Source of the DNA: Hydractinia symbiolongicarpus
Lineage: Eukaryota > Cnidaria > Hydrozoa > Anthoathecata > Hydractiniidae
DNA: 64,000 nt
Reading direction: 5' to 3'
Assembly: GCF_029227915.1 (NCBI RefSeq)
Contig: NC_079876.1
Coordinates: forward strand, 27,565,828-27,629,827
Shown: positions 20,801 to 31,280 of the stretch, in pieces
How the letters are laid out: each line of letters opens with the position of its first letter
Numbering within the stretch: the stretch's first letter is position 1
The notes under the pieces: model-generated
Told to the model about the DNA's origin: nothing
What the model saw: the letters and a program-made list of their open reading frames with translations, nothing else
Databases searched by the model: none
Made by a program: the position numbers and the translations under genes

Positions 20801-22075
20801 CGCAAGAATTTATTTTTGCGAGCTAAAAAGTGTGAGCTAAAAAGTGCTTTTCGCAGAAATTAATTTCTGACAATTAAATATTTTTCAATTTTTTGCGGCA
20901 TTTAATATTTGCCGTTTCTTGACTTGCAAATTTTAGCGGTCTAATGGAAACCGCAAAAGCCGTGGGTTAACACGCCTAGCAGAAACGATTTTCTTCAGTG
21001 AATAGCTTAGTATTCAGTACGTTGCAGTATAAATTTTGCGAATCATGCAAAAAAAATCACGAAAACTTTTTTCTAGAATTAAGCGTCTGAAATAGTTTCA
21101 ACTAAATTTGAAAAAAAAAATATTCCCGCTAAAATTTCCTTAAGGTATTTGTAAAAAAATCTACTTTCCAATTTTCTGTAATTAATTGTATGGAAAAACG
21201 CACTTATTAAAATAACCTTGAAAATTAATAACCATGAGTTGAACTTAAGTTCCAGTAAAATAATGTAATTCCCGTCCCATTTGTTTGTCATTGTATAAAG
21301 AGGCGGAAATTGTGACTAATCCCTTTAAGTATTAAAATCGCTTCCAGTTTATGCAACTGTTCACACGTATCTTTTACATGCAACTTAACTTTTCACGCAG
21401 TGCTTGAGTCACTAAAAAATTATTTTGATAAAAACGTTGCTTAATACCTATTTGCTTAGAAGAATATAAAAGAATATTTTAAGATTATCCAAACCCGGCC
21501 AAAAATTACCAGTTTTCACCAACAATGCTTAGATTTAATGTCAATATCTACTTAATATCCGTATAAAATAATTATTTTTTTATTTTAATGATTTTTTTAT
21601 TGAGGACAGACAGAATACGGCAATTTTATAGAGACGGGCGATCTGCCGGGCTAACGACGATGATATTCAAGTTTACTTAACCATACCTTCGTTTTTTGTG
21701 TTTTTATAGTCTAATAATTTGGGCGGGGAAATCGACCCGACTGTTGTTATCCAGAACGCCAGGGACAAGAGAATAGAGGTGGATGTGTTTATCTTTTTTA
21801 CTGCTTGCAAAGGTCTCAAGGGAGACGCCACAGATATGCTGCAAAAGTATCGAAGCACCATGGAAAATCCTGATGCAAAACTAATTGTCTGCGCAATGAG
21901 CAGTAACGATGAAACAATCGTTCAAGCTGATGATCCTTTTGTTCTCCACGTGTGCGGATTCGATCAAAACATGCTCACAACAATTCGCGAGTTTGTCAGC
22001 TTATCGAAGAAGGATGACTGTCCTTGCTGTCGGGCGGTGGAAAATGACGAAGAAGATAGCGAGGGTGACGATTAA
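14831..22075 (+). CDS. RO60: Ro60/TROVE-domain RNA-binding protein, five exons, degenerate vWA metal site
   Basis: Exons join 14831-15865, 17076-17240, 18681-18797, 19299-19556 and 21710-22075. All junctions are phase 0 with GT-AG sites, giving 646 residues. Ro60 is a ring-shaped HEAT-repeat protein that binds Y RNAs and the ends of misfolded RNAs. Matching TROVE landmarks are KVCRIPTHLFQFV (about residue 101), LVTKYKRRHNWSHEDIL, IRNLGKMTELKLF in exon 2, RRARIHPLSILIALHTYQKG across exons 2-3, then the vWA domain from exon 4. ATG 14831 is chosen for its ACCATGG context. A polypyrimidine-TTGCATAG acceptor ends at 14800, so a 5' leader exon or trans-spliced leader is likely. Odd points: a basic/Ser-rich insertion at about residues 121-172, and loss of the vWA metal-site motifs (DCSTI, GGE, FTA). 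The C-terminus is acidic (ENDEEDSEGDD). Orthology versus paralogy is open. Confidence 0.9.
15866..16140 (+). repeat. TTTTTTTGTCTC minisatellite in intron 1 of the Ro60-like gene
   Basis: Starts with the donor GTATATATAT, then about 20 copies of a 10-13 base unit T(6-7)GTCTC with small variants (GTCTATT, GTTTCTA). It keeps three frames open, giving false Phe/Ser/Leu-rich ORFs. It is pyrimidine-only on this strand apart from G and would be prone to slippage. Confidence 0.9.
16204..16351 (+). mobile_element. Non-autonomous Helitron, 148 bp, both ends intact
   Basis: Begins with TC (TCTATATTATAATGCCCGTA) after a host A. It contains a GTCC microsatellite and ends with the hairpin CCCGTGG-ATTTT-CCACGGG, then CTAACGA, then CTAG before a host T. 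A 5' TC, a 3' hairpin plus CTRR and insertion between A and T are the defining Helitron features. It has no coding capacity and lies in intron 1 of the Ro60-like gene. Confidence 0.85.
16560..16800 (-). repeat. Dispersed repeat A, copy 2
   Basis: The minus strand from CACGTTTCCCGAATTACATG to ACTTGTACTAATAAGCCTC aligns with 5230-5450. As at that locus, a minus-oriented Helitron end follows when read in the same direction. It lies within intron 1 of the Ro60-like gene. Confidence 0.65.
16859..17060 (+). repeat. Tandem duplication, 101 bp x 2, abutting exon 2
   Basis: Two nearly identical copies (one difference noticed: AAATGTTAAA versus AAATATTAAA) begin AGTTTGACCGTGGATACAGC and end CAGTAGTATCACGTAT. 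The second copy runs straight into the polypyrimidine tract of the exon 2 acceptor at 17075, so it lies where the branch point should be. Confidence 0.9.
17241..18039 (+). other. First part of Ro60-like intron 2
   Basis: Holds three to four diverged copies, about 35 bp each, of a CGTTTAAGTTGACTTACGTA / TAAGCCCCGCCCGAG unit at 17375-17510. Otherwise AT-rich with no coding frame. Confidence 0.6.
18040..18210 (-). mobile_element. tRNA-derived SINE in Ro60-like intron 2
   Basis: The minus strand from about 18205 reads GAGCGTGGCCTTGTGGTTAT (box-A-like), then AGTTCGCTTCGTAATAACAA, then GGTTCGGTTCACAG (box-B-like) at tRNA spacing. A non-tRNA body follows to about 18040. It is antisense to the host gene. 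Confidence 0.6.
19985..20630 (+). repeat. Tandem repeat, about 128 bp x 5, in Ro60-like intron 4
   Basis: Units begin at about 19987, 20115, 20243, 20373 and 20501, each with TTTAGGTGACAAAAAATCAA, CATTTTCAGCATACTTT, TTAACTGTGCCA and CCTAAAATGACA. Copies differ by a few percent. It is non-coding. The flanks at 19630-19700 and 20750-20900 share TTTTCGC / AATTAATTTCTGCGAG motifs. Confidence 0.9.
21600..21660. mobile_element. Helitron end fragments
   Basis: Minus strand from 21634 reads TCTCTATAAAATTGCCGTAT with CTGTCTGTC after it, which is a Helitron 5' end. It abuts a plus-strand stub, CTGCCGGGCTAACGACG, resembling a 3' end that has lost CTAG. Both are truncated. Confidence 0.5.
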
Positions 22076-23118
22076 CAAAGTTAGTAGTCCAAAGAACCTT
22101 TTTACACACGTTTGAGAAACAAAAAGTGCAGAAAAAGAGTTTCTAACCTCCCTGTACTGTGAGGAACAAAATGAGTAGCTGAATGATAAAAGCCATAACC
22201 AGTTAGTAAAATAAGTAAACCCGTTCGATCATTATCGATAGATATTCAAAGTCACACCTTCGCAAATCTCACTAGGTTTAAGGTTTTTTATGAATTAATA
22301 AAATTGCATTCATTCAATTTTAACACATTGAATTTGCTACTGTCTTTAGATGTTCACAAAAGGGTTTGCGGATTTTTGCATCCGCGCGTGCATTCTTGTA
22401 GGAAATATGCAGGGTCATTTTGGGTAAATTTTTATTAGTCAAATTTATGAAAATTGGAAAGGCAAGATCCAAAAGACATTGGAAATAATTTTTCAGCTAT
22501 ATTCTTCTTTATTTAAAAAAAAGTTCGCCAATTTTAAGCGATTTTTTTATTGGACTTGACTACTGTGATCTTTTGTTTATATTTTCTACCTACAGTAATG
22601 CGTGCGCATATCAACTGCTCTTAACGCAAAACCTTTACATATTGCTACAATTGTTGTTCGGTTGTCATTGTACATGTTTTTTATTATAAGGAATAGGAGG
22701 CTCAGATTTTCCTGAAAACTAAGCAATTAGTACGCAATTACCAGTCTGAAGTGAGGAAATGAAAAAGAAGAAGGAATAACAGCAATAGGGATTATCAGAA
22801 AGGTTTGCTCTAAAAGTCATGTGTGTGTTTTTGCGAGGATTCCGATTAGGACAGGAGTTCGATTTCGATTACCGCACGAGCCGACCTGATCAGAAAAAAC
22901 CCACAAGTAGGTAACAAGTAAGTAGCAGTTTAACCTGCGAAAGAGAGAATATTACGCAACATTGAGCCAAAATGTTTAATTAAGATTTGATGCAAATTTT
23001 TTTGTTGTTGTAATTTTTTTACGATGAGTGTTATTTAAATCCATAATAAATTATAATAGAATTTATAGGTAGGATTATGATAAAAGCATTTTTAGTTTTT
23101 TCAAAATCTTTACACGAA
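22076..23118. other. 3' flank of the Ro60-like gene
   Basis: AT-rich and non-coding. AATAAA occurs at 22298, a plausible polyadenylation signal about 225 bp after the stop. No other feature was seen. Confidence 0.5.
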
Positions 23119-23119
23119 C

Positions 23120-23172
<53 letters not shown>
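23119..23172. repeat. (CTGT)n microsatellite
   Basis: About 13 uninterrupted CTGT units. It is the same tetranucleotide seen inside the Helitrons, but no Helitron ends flank it here. Confidence 0.9.
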
Positions 23173-23524
23173 CGGTTTTAGTTTTTTAAATTGACTGTTA
23201 GTTTACAGAACTGACTTTAATTGATTTATAGATAATTTAAATTGCCATAGTTTTCACGTATAATTACACATGTACGGTAATTCACTCCTGTTGACAGCCA
23301 TCGACCAACCTCTTAAATCGTAGAATCGTAATAACGAGATGTTTTACCTTTAGTTGACTTCCTTCTTCAAAAAGTCCATATTAACCGATATTCCAGGAGT
23401 TGTTTGTATGTATGCTGGATGTACATTTGCTGTGCAAGTAACATTAACAACGAAGGTTTCCTTTGGATTTTTTTAGATGGTATTGTTCACTATTGTTTTT
23501 GTTTTTAATAACAAATTTAATCTA

Positions 23525-23739
23525 CAATCGCGGACAAAATTAATGAAACACCTGCTAAAATTCCCCCTTGCCTTACTTTAATGTTGTCTCGAGTTGTTGG
23601 AAAGATGTCGTTTTGGTCGAAATAATTTGCAACATCTAAGTTTGATATTGGTAAAGGGAGGAGAGTGTAACGGTCAAGTGATAGAAATTTTTGACATACT
23701 GTCAATAATTTTTATGGTGTTTCATTTCGTCCATGATTA
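23525..23739. mobile_element. Small Tc1/mariner-like MITE
   Basis: Imperfect inverted ends CAATCGCGGACAAAATTAAT and TAATCATGGACGAAATG, both leading to GAAACACC, are flanked by TA on each side. The 215-bp interior holds a 62-codon chance frame only. Assignment rests on the TA flank and end sequence. Confidence 0.5.
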
Positions 23740-24339
23740 TAGCTAAAATAGAGTATTGTAAATTATGTCACTGAAAAGAATATTTGAATTTCCTGTTTTT
23801 CTATAGCTCAGAAATTAGGATATAAATAAAAGTTCCAGGATACCAGTCTGACTGTCAGATCCATAACACATGTGCGTTACGGACGCCTGTAATAATTAAG
23901 TTCTCTATTTGTGGGCAAAATCACGTTAACTGGGCGAAAAACAGAATACGATAGTGGAATTTGGCCGACAGGGTTAAGGTTGACCGGCAGTAATCTACAT
24001 GTAGTTAAAAATATAACAACCACGACATCCTTTTTTATGATCTGGTATGTTTTTTTCATTGAATTCGTTGCTTGTTCGCCATTCTAAGGCAATAAGCGTT
24101 AACTTTATATTTTTCAAATCCACTGGATGCGTCTTGAGAAAGCGGAAAATCTCATTGACAAAATGATCATCTTCATGCTTCAAATTACGCCCATGTTTAA
24201 CTCCAATTGGAAGGGTTTTTAGGCTAGTTTTGATCATGTGGATATCAACAATTTTGTTCTGAAAAATTTCTATATTGTATATACGTACTGGTAGTCGTGG
24301 GTCACGTGGTTGGTCACGGAATCAACTGATAAACAAGGC

Positions 24340-24470
24340 GAGTTTTGGTGAACTAAGCGAAATAATGGTTAGCCAGGCGAAATAAGTGGTCAACCAGGCT
24401 AAATTAGTTTAACCAGGCTAAATAGGTGGTCAACCAGGCGAAATAAGTGGTCAACCAGGTGAAATTAGCA
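24340..24470 (+). repeat. 21-bp minisatellite
   Basis: Five to six copies of AAGTGGTCAACCAGGCGAAAT with substitutions (for example TTTAACCAGGCTAAAT). The rest of 23740-25700 is AT-rich and without supported genes. Confidence 0.75.
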
Positions 24471-25709
24471 AGATTTCAAAACAAAATTGTTCCTCTTTTT
24501 TCTATTGTGTTTGTCAGGAAAAAGTTAAAAAAAATTTAAGTTAGCACTTTTTAAATAATACTCTCCGGGAAGTGTAAAAATTTTCGAAATGTTTTTTTCA
24601 CAACAAACCCCAATAAAATTTTGGAGAAGTCACAAATTTAAGCACTAACGTACGTGCCCTACAAAAGTTATGCCTAGTCAAACAGACCCCCCCCCCCAAG
24701 TCTTAGACGACAAAAAGCGTAGGATGCTTGACCTGTCCTGCTTGACCTCTAAAACTACTGAGAAGTTGCTTGTGAGGAAGTTAAAGCAGTACCACGCATA
24801 AGCCAATTAATCCTTTTTGTTAGACACGCAATAACGACTGAAATTTTGGGACAATAGTAATAGCAGTTTTGGGGTGAAAAACAGGTAAATAAAGTAAAGT
24901 GATACTGAAAATAATGACTGGTGATAGAGATTGTTATTTTTTTTATCTTATTAGTGTTGCATGGTACCTTACGTTTAAATTTTACGAAAGTCTACACTAG
25001 CTTCTTGCGCTCTAATTTTATCATCTCTTTTTTTTAATTAAAAGATTTTTCGCTCTTTTAAAGATCTATTTTACAGGTTGCTTTTAAGATCTTGGAGATT
25101 CAAATCTGACTTGCCTAATTTTCCCAAGGTTCAGTGTGACTAGTTGCTAAACATTATTTGAGCGAAATCTCAGACTAAACCCCTAGCAACAGTATTCTAA
25201 AAAACGTGTTGTCTGTGGAAATCACAATGTTATCTTGTAAAACAATGTGATATACATTCTTACTTATTATCTTAGTTATTATATATGCCCTGCATATTTC
25301 TGTTTTTTTTTTTGTTTTTTTTTTCAAAATCCGGTCCTACTTTTTTTTCATCATTAGTATGGAGAACATATGCGCGCAATAACAAACGAAGATGTGAAGT
25401 AAAATGAAATTGTGGACCACAGGTGGAGTAAAATTCATCAGTTTAATTTGCATGAGAAGAAAGTCATTGACAGAGAATCCAGAAGAAATGCTAGGAAGAT
25501 AAAGGAAACCGTTATAGTGTAGAACGTGACAAACACATCAACAGCATCTCGTATCGACTTCCTGGGATTTGGTTACCAGCCCTACAGAAGAAGTCCTAAT
25601 TTTTATCTAGGTCCGAAAATTTTATTTGTCGTTAATGACTATAATTAACAACTTGTTCCTGATTGGTTAATTGTTATGAATTTTAATCCTCTGCAATTAT
25701 ATAAATACA

Positions 25710-25787
25710 CTAGTTGTTAGCCCGTGAAAAATCCACGGGTTCGCCCGTCGCAGCTAAGCTACCATTTTGCGTGACAGACAGACATCC

Positions 25788-25883
<96 letters not shown>

Positions 25884-25906
25884 GTATACGGGCATTATCA
25901 TATAGA
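25710..25906 (-). mobile_element. Non-autonomous Helitron with (CTGT)n core, 197 bp
   Basis: On the minus strand it starts TCTATATGATAATGCCCGTA, carries about 23 CTGT units, then GTCACGCAAAATGGTAGCTT. It ends with a CCCGTGGATTTTTCACGGG hairpin, CTAACAA and CTAG. The sequence between microsatellite and hairpin matches 16250-16275, so these are the same family. Its 5' end touches the 3' CTAG of the next Helitron. Both long frames across it (Cys-Leu-Ser and Asp-Arg-Gln-Thr repeats) are artefacts. Confidence 0.85.
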
Positions 25907-26955
25907 CTAGTCGATGGCCCGTGGAAAAATCCATGGGTCCGCCCATCCTTTTTATATCACTAAAGCGCGTCTCACGTTTGGCTTACCCTGGTGTAGAAAC
26001 GCCGGGGTAAGCCAAAGTCAAGGTGTGACCTGACGTTGAAGACTCTGTGGAGCGCTTAATAAGAGCCGTAAACTGTGCCACACGATCAGGTGGAGCGCTT
26101 TAGTACAGGTATACAGTATGTCGTAAATTAAGTGAAGCGCATACACCATTATAGTCTTGCGACTGTAACATATTTTTCAAAAAATATTCCCCGCAACGAT
26201 AGCTGAAATAAAAACACAGTTTACAAACAACAGTCGGTACCCCATCATAGCAAAAACAATCAGTCAATATTATTTTATTTTGCGGAATAAGTTTTTGTGA
26301 AAGTTAAAGAATTTATCGTGACACTGGGATAAGCGCTTATTACAGTTAAACCGTGTTGGACAGGCGTATAGGCGTAATACCCCTTTCCAAAAATAATTCA
26401 TTGCAACTTCGGTTTTAATGAAAACACAGGGAACAGCCTGTCATTACCGGTTCAGCTAAAATAATCTGTCAGTCATTTTATTTTCACAAAAGGTTTCCAG
26501 GAAAAAATAATAAAAGATGTAGCTACCTAGCCAACTGCATTTAGCACTTTTTGTTTAAGAATATTGTTGAAGCCAAACTGCATTTTTATACTCTCACTTT
26601 TTAACCAAAGATTGGAGCTAGCTAAATGGCTACAGTTTCAACACAAAAATAAATGGTGGGTAGGATAAAAAGCTGTTATACCATAACAGAGTAGTAATAA
26701 GTAAGGTTCTAGCTAGCTAGCCTCCAAAATCTTCGTTCCTAGCCAAAAATCCTAAAACTGGTGCGTTTAAGATCTGTACGTGACTAAAAACGTGACAATT
26801 TATTTATCTTAACAATTTAGAACATACAAAAAAACAAATGAAAATAAAAAGCTATTAAACAACCACCTGGTTTGTAAAAATCGCAGAAAGATCAAAGGAT
26901 TATCGGTAACCCTTTTTAATAGACAGACAGACGGATACGGCTATTATTATAGAGA
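25907..26955 (-). mobile_element. Longer non-autonomous Helitron, about 1.05 kb
   Basis: Its 3' terminus at 25907 shows a CCATGGATTTTTCCACGGG hairpin, CCATCGA and CTAG. Its proposed 5' end at 26955 reads TCTCTATAATAATAGCCGTA followed by CGTCTGTCTGTC after a host A. The interior has no Rep or helicase frame. It shares CAACTTCGGTTTTAATGAAA-type sequence with 5700-5850. That one element joins the two ends is inferred from orientation and matching family ends. Confidence 0.65.
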
Positions 26956-27142
26956 TGTTCAACATCGTTTTATTTTGCCCGATGATGGAAGAAGAATCTC
27001 TCAAACCGTCGCCCACTAAACTATCATGTTCAAGAAATGATAAACTTTCCACAATAATCATTTATATCGTTTATATAAAGAAATTAATAAATAAAACAAA
27101 TACAACTGCGAAAATTCTTGGAACTGGCATGTCCCCTTCACT

Positions 27143-29323
27143 TCACGTGCCACCAAAAGGCTCCACAAGAATACACGCTGATGATGTTCCATTCTTTGAT
27201 ATCACACATTCTAAATTTTCCTTGCATGCAGGAATACAATTCACCTTTTTGCAGTATCGTACTATAAAAGAAACAGAGGTCGTAGATAAAAGATTTATAA
27301 TGACAGTTACCTATCCAGCATTAGCCCCGTCACTCCCTAAATTTCTTTTTTTTAAGTATATCAAAATTCCAAATCAGGCTGAGATATGCTTTTGCTAAAA
27401 ACACAATCAGTTAATTACAGTATACTTACGTTTTGCTTATAGGAGAAACAATTTAGGAACATGTTACTTTGTGTGCTATATGGATCCTGCTTTAGTTTAA
27501 AATTGGCCACAAAACTTAAGGTAAAATTGCACAGGGTTAAATTTATCCGGTGTGATAGTAGAAGAGACTGAACAGAAATTTACATGAAAACACACACACA
27601 TCAGAAGGATGTGTGTGTGTTTTCCTATGTTATTACAAAAGCCTAAAAACGTCTTTGTAACTACAGATGGTGCTACGTTGGCCTCTGTTGTGTTTTAGTT
27701 CGTTTAGTTGTAATGTTTTTGACAACACTCCTAATGTTCTATATCACCTTTTTGTTTAACATAAAATATTAAAATTAGGTAAAAACACATCCTCTGCACA
27801 AATGATGGACAAGAATGTCGGAGGCCGTTTCCCCTTTCTACCCCTAAGCTGCTACTGTCCCTGTTTAGGAAAAAAGGAAAAACATAGATTTTGTTATGAT
27901 GTTATGGGAGTATGTCATGATGCGCAAAGTAGTCCTTCTTCATAACGATTTATATCAATTATACTCACCCGTCATGATCCGTGGTCCAATCAGGCTGAAA
28001 CATTCCCTGTTGAGAATTAGCAAACGGATGTGACATGTTAAATAATCACCCGTATAAGTATTTCTCGTGCCTATCAACTTCTATGGTTTTACTTGCGTGT
28101 GCATTATTTTTGATGTACTCGTGCCAGTCTTGGTTGAGAACGCATTGCAAACGCAAACTATTTTATCTACTAGCCTTGCTATAGGGCGTCCAATTCCAGC
28201 ACAGGAGTAGGATCTCATCTCTACTGAGTCGTACTAGGTGCTATAAAGATGTGAATTGATCCTTTCTGCTTAACGTTTAGCGTTAGTATAGGATTGATGT
28301 TTTAGGCGGTTGTGTGGTTAAGTTATATCGTGTTTGCACGGATTCTGTTGTTCAAATGAGAGCTTCAAATGCACTAGGACTTTATTTTCTTTTTATGAGC
28401 ATAATGCTTTATAAAATATTCAAGCTTAGTAACGAAATTTTATTTCAAACATATGCTCAGCATATTGCTCAGCCTTATTCAGTGATAAAATTGTCTCTGC
28501 AAGTTTTCCGAAATAAAACTACACAAAGTCATTTTGAATATATATAATTTAGAGACTTGATTTGTTATTGTCAGAATAAGGTTTACATTGCTGGAGCTAT
28601 ATTGTTATGGCTTACTTTCTGCAAAAAAACAAGTTGGGTTCATATAAAAGAGCTTTAAAAGTTCTCAATGAATCTTTATTGATTTTGGAGATATAAGTCT
28701 AGAAATTTTAGCTAATTACGCTGAATTATGACATCATCGATGAGATACTCAATACGATTGGTGGTTGGAATGATATTTATCATAACGAAGTAATGTTCAT
28801 GTAAGTATAAAATATTTAACTGGATAAGTAAGAACATGTTTACATCACCATATACCTTGATAAACCCTTAGAAGAACACCTCATTTTTATATGAAATCAA
28901 CTTGTTTTTTCGCGGGAGGTAAGCTTTTACAGTATACATCTTGGAAAACATTTGGTCTAGTGATGTTGTTGAAGAAAATAAAGGAAAACAGATTTAAAAA
29001 AATTGATATGCATGGTGAGAAGACAAAATTATTGGATATAATACAAAAAACTGTTTATATTTGTTGCATTTGGAGGTAAAGAGGTAGTAAAATGTGCAAA
29101 GAAATGTTCAATTTTCGTCTTCTATTTACCTGCAAACGGTGTTACGCAATGACATTTTTCTGTTACATGATCACAATAACCTACGTTCTTGCAAGGATTT
29201 GGATGACCGCAAAACTCTTCTTTGTGTTCACAAGACTTTCCCGTGTAGAGAGGTGGACATAAACAATCTTCTTGAAAAGCTAACTTGGTGCATGTACCGC
29301 CATTGAGACAAAGCTTTGTACAC
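27143..29323 (-). CDS. Partial EGF-repeat protein (two linked exons)
   Basis: Exon 29323-29130 follows an acceptor TCTCTTCTTAG and reads CTKLCLNGGTCTKLAF, DCLCPPLYTGKSCE, FCGHPNPCKNVGYCDHV, KCHCVTPFA, ending in donor G|GTAAAT. Exon 27261-27143 follows a TTTCTTTTATAG acceptor in matching phase and reads RYCKKVNCIPACKENLECV, SACILVEPFGGT. Joining them completes the second EGF domain, with normal six-Cys spacing (CHC, then eight residues, then C). The third EGF-like unit lacks its fifth Cys (SACIL) and meets TGA at 27145, or may splice at GTGAAG. EGF repeats are extracellular, so a secreted or membrane protein is expected. No signal-peptide exon was found. Intervening DNA holds a SINE fragment. 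Confidence 0.6.
27586..27624. repeat. Perfect 17-bp inverted repeat (CA/GT hairpin)
   Basis: GAAAACACACACACATC and its exact inverted copy are separated by AGAAG. It could form a stable hairpin. No gene end is adjacent, so terminator function is not claimed. Confidence 0.8.
28238..28385 (+). mobile_element. SINE fragment, same family as 30090-30345
   Basis: Matches the body of the SINE at 30 kb: CTATAAAGATGTGAATT, CTTTCTGCTTAACGTTTAGC, AGGATTGATGTTTTAGGCGG, TTGCACGGATTCTG. The tRNA-like head is lost or strongly diverged. It sits in the intron between the two EGF exons. Confidence 0.65.
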
Positions 29324-29330
29324 CTAAGAA

Positions 29331-30089
29331 GAGATAGGTTATTTTTTTACAAAAAGTCTGATAAGGTACTCAAATATACGCTTTGGCAAGCGAAAACCTT
29401 CACTCTTCTACCACAAAAATTGTTGGCAGAAACACGAAATGTCTACGTCTTTTATCACTACAATCATTCTTCGGTAGACGCGATTTTTATGTTGAGAGTG
29501 TTGGGCAGGTTAATTCAATTTTCTCTCATATGGACCTTCATTTTGATATACCAAAGTGGAGTGATCAGGAATTATGGCTAGCAGATTGTATTTTGGTATT
29601 TCGGTCTTGTTCTGACGCAGATAAGTCTTGCCCGTCCTGGGTTCAACTTCTGTTTATAACTCTTTACTGATTATTATTACACCTTGACATTTTGTTACTT
29701 TTCTTAACTTTTACTTAATTTAATATTTTGGAAAATTCTTTTTAAAAAAATATGCGGATGTGTTACCATGATAATCAAATTTTCGAGTTAATTAAAATTT
29801 TTCAGGAAAACTTTGTTACTGTGTTTTGGGGGCTTTAGAGGACTTCTTGGTAGATATTGATACATTTTTGTTTATTTGTAACTAAATACAAAGCAAATGT
29901 AAAATTTTACAAATATATATTACAAACCTTAAATTTAATCTAATTCTATATCACTTTAGCTAATTTAATGTCGTCATTAGCAAAATTTTATTTTTAAATA
30001 ACTTGTTACTTAAAGGTCTGGGCAACACTAGTTACAAGTTTCGTGTCTATACGGATCTAAGCATTAATGCTGAGCGTCTCTGTTGTGAT
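29331..30089. other. No gene supported; one open frame
   Basis: A plus-strand frame of about 95 codons ends at 29670 (FFGRRDFYVESVGQVNSI, DIPKWSDQELWLADCI) without an ATG at its start. Its composition is less repetitive than neighbouring chance frames, but no family was recognised. The rest is AT-rich. Confidence 0.3.
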
Positions 30090-30345
30090 AGATAAGCAAG
30101 TTTAGTAGCCTAGTGGTAGAGCCGTCGCTTCCAGTGAGTGGGTCTTGGGTTCAAACCCCGGCCGAGTCATGCCAGAGACTATAAAAGTGTGAATTTATGC
30201 TTTCTGCTTAGCGTTCAGCATGAAAATAGGATTAAAATCTTAGGTGGTTGTCTAGTTGAGCGATTGCTGTGCTTGCACGACTTTTCTAGTTTAAATGGAA
30301 GCATGGAATGCAGTAAGACCCCCTTTGCAGGACCTTCGTTAATAG
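30090..30345 (+). mobile_element. tRNA-derived SINE
   Basis: Box A TAGCCTAGTGGTAGAGCC and box B GGGTTCAAACCCCG sit at tRNA spacing near 30110-30165. The body carries TATAAAAGTGTGAATTTATG, TTTCTGCTTAGCGTTCAGC and AGGTGGTTGTCTAGTTGAGC, shared with 28238-28385. Transcription by RNA polymerase III is expected. No coding role. Confidence 0.75.
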
Positions 30346-31280
30346 CAGTACCATTAGGAACTGAAGAGGCTATCCTTGGTAAACAATTTCAATAATACTA
30401 ATACAGCAGAAATTAGCTATTTTATTTTCTTAGCAGGTTTATATTATGAAGATCGTTAAAAATGATCCTGCGTATCAAGAGACACATTCAGCCAGGATGA
30501 AATATATTACTTACTGAGGTTTCAAAGTCACACTACCCGCGCTGGTTGTGAGTAAAAAACGCAAATGAATAAATGAAATATTACGAATACATCGTTAAAA
30601 ACAAAAGGTAATATTTCAAATAAGTGAAAAATATAATATTAAAATCTCCTACCCAGGAAACAATAGATTGTGAAAAATAGAAGTTCCATCTTTGCAGAAT
30701 CATGTATGGAGTGTTTAGGAATAATATCGAAACAAGGTATTGTTGTCTATAGAGCAAAATGTATATCCACTCGAAAACAAAAGCAGTTAAACAGCTTAGT
30801 GTGTCCGCTGCTTCCGTGAGAAAATTTTTTGTTTGTGTGTAAAGTAAACAGTGCATATATGTCCTTGTCAGAATTTTCGTCTGCCAGCTATATTCTTGGC
30901 TTGCAAGCAGAAGATAGAAAAAAAATTCAATTTGTACCAAACAAAAAAATATAATCTAACCTGGCAAAATATGTTGACACAAGTTGGCAAATTCCGAAGC
31001 ACGTCCCCATAATTTGTTATGTAGACCATATCTATACTAGGTGCTCGCAATTAAAACTTTCCAACGTTTACAACAAACTTAGGACATAGGTTATTTCATC
31101 AGATTTCTACTTCTATCCAACCGTGCTAATTTTTGCTGACGTCACCGTGGTCATTTTGCTCAAATGTCGGCACCATCATTGGCTTTGACTTGTATTATAA
31201 TGCAAAGGAGACATGTTGAAAAATGCGACTAATTTCAAAGGCTACTTACCTCATCTGCACATATGAAAAAGTAGCATTGT
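30346..31280. other. AT-rich non-coding region
   Basis: Minus-strand frames at 30581-30940 and 30868-31050 contain donor-like CCAG|GTTAGA at 30960, but no domain was recognised. An upstream exon of the EGF gene could lie here; no reading frame was convincing. Confidence 0.4.

Noticed and set aside
25710-25946. Cys-Leu-Ser-Val and Asp-Arg-Gln-Thr repeat proteins
   Set aside because: Both strands of the (CTGT)n array inside a Helitron stay open in every frame; there is no real coding signal.
26955-27398. 147-codon plus-strand frame
   Set aside because: It is antisense to the EGF-type exon at 27261-27143, whose acceptor and Cys spacing are far better supported.
27586-27624. Transcription terminator
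   Set aside because: It is a CA/GT hairpin in a eukaryotic intron or intergenic region with no gene end beside it.
30868-31050. Upstream exon of the EGF gene ending at 30960
   Set aside because: A donor-like CCAG|GTTAGA exists, but the phase-compatible frame has a stop directly upstream and no usable acceptor.
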